Shown here one piece after another: positions 5,914 through 7,646 of a stretch of 7,646 nucleotides of DNA. The stretch spans positions 1 to 7,646 of the forward strand of contig JAISXJ010000089.1 in assembly GCA_031270565.1 (NCBI GenBank). The letters run 5' to 3'. The position numbers and the translations under genes are program-made. The notes beneath the pieces were generated by a model that saw only the letters and a program-made list of their open reading frames with translations, ran no database searches and had not been told where the DNA came from. This DNA comes from Prevotellaceae bacterium (lineage in GTDB: Bacteria > Bacteroidota > Bacteroidia > Bacteroidales > Paludibacteraceae). Every line of letters begins with the position of its first letter. The first letter of the stretch is position 1.

Positions 5914-6522
5914 TCAGAGTTTTAACTCCTGTTTTCCTTGCCGAATAATTTGAGGTTCAACATCTGTACAGTCCACTACCGTAGAAGCCGTATTATCGCC
6001 GAAGCCGCCATCAATGACCATCTCAGCGAGGTCGCCGTAACGCAGATGCAATAGTTCGGGGTCGGTTTCATATTCGGTTACCTCGTTGGCTTCCTTGATG
6101 GATGTGGTATAAATCGGATGTCCGAGAGCATCGACGATGGCGCGAATAATGCTATTGTCCGGCATACGAATACCGATGGTTTTACGTCCCTTAAAAAGTT
6201 TTGGCAGATTGTTAGAGCCGTTCAGGATGAAGGTAAATGCACCGGGCAAATTACGTTTGAGCAGTTTGAATATGCTGTTATCCACTTTTGCATAAGCGCT
6301 TATCTGACTCAAGTCGTAACAGATGATTGAAAAGGTTGCCTTGCGCGGGTCGATGCCTTTAAACTGGCAAACGCGCTCCACCGTTTTTGCCTGAAACATA
6401 TCGCAACCGATGCCATAGACGGTATCGGTAGGATAGATTAGTATGCCGCCGTTGCGCAACACCTCCACCGCCTTGTCAACAGCCTTTGGATTGGGATTTT
6501 CAGGATAAATCTTGAGAAGCAT
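5914..6522 (-). CDS. Sua5/YrdC/YciO-family protein, YciO type
   Basis: The 202-residue product has the Sua5/YrdC fold signature PTDTVYG (31-37), K55 and the R60-K61 region (FKGIDPRK), PGAFTFIL (93-100) and IGIRMPD (117-123). TsaC/YrdC makes threonylcarbamoyl-AMP from Thr, bicarbonate and ATP for the t6A modification of tRNA. The details here are closer to the paralogue YciO: length near 206, a TFILNG stretch, TTSIK (139-143) where TsaC proteins have a SANxSG-like motif, and ASTVVD (179-184). Automatic annotation will probably say L-threonylcarbamoyladenylate synthase, but the YciO branch may not perform that job. It lies 25 bases after pheS in the same orientation, a natural partner in a tRNA-related operon. 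Confidence 0.85.
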   Translation of the reverse strand: MLLKIYPENPNPKAVDKAVEVLRNGGILIYPTDTVYGIGCDMFQAKTVERVCQFKGIDPRKATFSIICYDLSQISAYAKVDNSIFKLLKRNLPGAFTFILNGSNNLPKLFKGRKTIGIRMPDNSIIRAIVDALGHPIYTTSIKEANEVTEYETDPELLHLRYGDLAEMVIDGGFGDNTASTVVDCTDVEPQIIRQGKQELKL

Positions 6523-6547
6523 CGTTTTTCCGTTTAATATTTAGTAT

Positions 6548-7558
6548 CTATTGAAACTGATTGAGAAAACGCACATCATTTTCCGAGAAGAGCCGCAAAT
6601 CTTTCACCTGATATTTCAAGTTTGTAATACGTTCTACGCCCATACCGAAGGCATATCCGGAAAATTTCTGCGGGTCGATGCCGCATGCTTCGAGTACGTT
6701 GGGGTCAACCATGCCGCAGCCGAGAATTTCGACCCATCCGGTCTGTTTGCAGAACGCGCAACCCTTACCGGCGCAAAGATTACAGGAAATATCCATTTCA
6801 GCGCTTGGCTCGGTAAACGGGAAATAGGACGGACGCAATCGAATACGTGTTGCCTCGCCAAACATCTCTTTGGCAAAATAGAGCAACGCCTGTTTCAGGT
6901 CGGCAAACGAGACTTCTTGGTCGATGTACAGTCCTTCCACCTGATGAAAAAAGCAGTGAGCGCGGTAGGATATAGCCTCATTCCGGTAAACGCGCCCCGG
7001 ACAAAGTACGCGGATAGGCGGTTGCTGACCGGTCATTATGCGCGTTTGTACGCTTGATGTGTGGGTACGCAACAGGATGTCCGGATTTTTTTCGATAAAA
7101 AATGTATCCTGCATATCGCGTGCCGGATGTTCCGGAGCAAAGTTCAGCGCTCCAAAGACGTGCCAGTCATCCTCAATTTCGGGACCTTGCGCCACCGTAA
7201 ACCCAATTCGCGAAAAGATGCTGATAATTTCATTCTGCACCAGCGACAGCGGATGCCGCGTGCCCAGTCCGACGGGGTCGGCGGGACGTGTCATATCCGA
7301 CTGTTCCGATACGCAGTTTCGGGCTTCTATTTCGGTGCGCAGATAGCTGTATTTTTCCTGTGCAGCATCCCGCAAAGCATTGAGAAGCTGTCCAATATCG
7401 CGCTTTTGGTCGTTTGGTACATGGCGGAAATCATTGAACAACTCCGAAATAATTCCCTTTTTGCTCAGATACCTGATGCGCAACGCTTCAAGCTCTTCCG
7501 CCGTTTGTGCGGAAAATCCCGCCACAACGTCCATTAGCTGATTGATTTGCTCTTTCAT
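6548..7558 (-). CDS. pheS: phenylalanine--tRNA ligase alpha subunit
   Basis: PheS is the catalytic subunit of the cytoplasmic alpha2-beta2 enzyme that charges tRNA-Phe. The 336 residues are full length. An N-terminal coiled-coil tRNA-binding arm (about 1-85) precedes the class II core. GPEIEDDWHVFGALNF is at 125-140 and HTSSVQTR at 166-173. The motif 2 region, GRVYRNEAISYRAHCFFHQ, is at 188-206. Motif 3, GMGVERI, is at 305-311. A303 in YAFGMG is the residue that lines the Phe pocket (equivalent to Ala294 of E. coli). Residues 259-270 form a CxxC-x4-CxxC insert (C259, C262, C267, C270), which looks like a zinc knuckle and which I associate with Bacteroidota PheS. No pheT follows; the beta subunit must be encoded elsewhere, as is usual in this phylum. 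It is the first gene of the operon. Confidence 0.97.
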   Translation of the reverse strand: MKEQINQLMDVVAGFSAQTAEELEALRIRYLSKKGIISELFNDFRHVPNDQKRDIGQLLNALRDAAQEKYSYLRTEIEARNCVSEQSDMTRPADPVGLGTRHPLSLVQNEIISIFSRIGFTVAQGPEIEDDWHVFGALNFAPEHPARDMQDTFFIEKNPDILLRTHTSSVQTRIMTGQQPPIRVLCPGRVYRNEAISYRAHCFFHQVEGLYIDQEVSFADLKQALLYFAKEMFGEATRIRLRPSYFPFTEPSAEMDISCNLCAGKGCAFCKQTGWVEILGCGMVDPNVLEACGIDPQKFSGYAFGMGVERITNLKYQVKDLRLFSENDVRFLNQFQ

Positions 7559-7584
7559 AAATGTTTTATAACAGATAAACGCTG

Positions 7585-7592
7585 CAAAGGTA
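7585..7592 (-). promoter_or_regulatory. -7 promoter element for pheS
   Basis: On the minus strand TACCTTTG (7592-7585) matches the -7 consensus exactly and lies 26 bases upstream of the pheS ATG. The bases from TACCTTTG through GCAG are identical to those of the RhuM promoter. Upstream, the 12-mer AACTACACTCTA occurs at 7625-7614, 21 bp from this element. Transcription probably covers pheS, the YciO-type gene and the DUF3822 gene. Confidence 0.7.
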
Positions 7593-7646
7593 CTTCTTTT
7601 AGTTTGTAGTTAGTAGAGTGTAGTTAGTAGTTTCAGTTTTCAGAGT
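7593..7646 (-). repeat. AT-rich tract with 12-mer upstream of pheS
   Basis: Read on the minus strand, this is the same style of sequence (ACTAACTACACTCTA, then CTAACTACAAACT) as the leader of the RhuM gene. It shows that the tract also occurs at a core gene. The window ends here and its full extent is unseen. Confidence 0.55.

Noticed and set aside
5288..5953. Plus-strand ORFs opposite the DUF3822 gene
   Set aside because: Arg/His-rich translations typical of antisense frames in a GC-richer gene; the minus-strand frame has the family-like pattern.

Overview
The window looks like chromosome of a Bacteroidota (probably Bacteroidales) bacterium. Four genes or operons are preceded by the characteristic -7 element TAnnTTTG (TACCTTTG, TATCTTTG, TATCTTTG, TAACTTTG) plus a fifth on the minus strand before pheS. 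Shine-Dalgarno sequences are mostly weak, PheS carries the Cys-rich insert I associate with Bacteroidota, and a DUF3822-type protein (a family I know from this phylum) is present. I cannot name the genus.

Layout. (1) Bases 1-2150 are an accessory segment in which genes alternate with a dispersed intergenic repeat: repeat copy 1, a RhuM-family gene with a PLD-like C-terminus, repeat copy 2, a RelE/ParE-type toxin-antitoxin pair, repeat copy 3. Each repeat has small hairpins with TAAC loops, and is bordered by a variable number of a 7-bp unit (TTCACTA) and by a 12-mer AACTACACTCTA. (2) Bases 2150-3081 hold a monocistronic gene for a small exported protein made of two tandem beta-type repeats. 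(3) Bases 3208-4969 hold a two-gene operon, an ABC/SMC-like ATPase overlapping an HNH nuclease, which has the architecture of a Septu (PtuA-PtuB) anti-phage system. (4) Bases 5003-7592 are a convergent, visibly more GC-rich housekeeping operon on the minus strand: pheS, a YciO-type Sua5/YrdC gene and a DUF3822 gene, closed by a rho-independent terminator.

Interpretation. The plus-strand half is a small defence or stability island (RhuM, TA, Septu-like) placed next to a core translation operon. The convergent boundary is marked by the terminator hairpin near 5009-5042. The dispersed repeat gives the RhuM gene and the TA pair a cassette-like look, but the related 12-mer also sits upstream of the core pheS promoter. 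The repeat material may therefore be a genome-wide intergenic family of this organism and not a private feature of the island.
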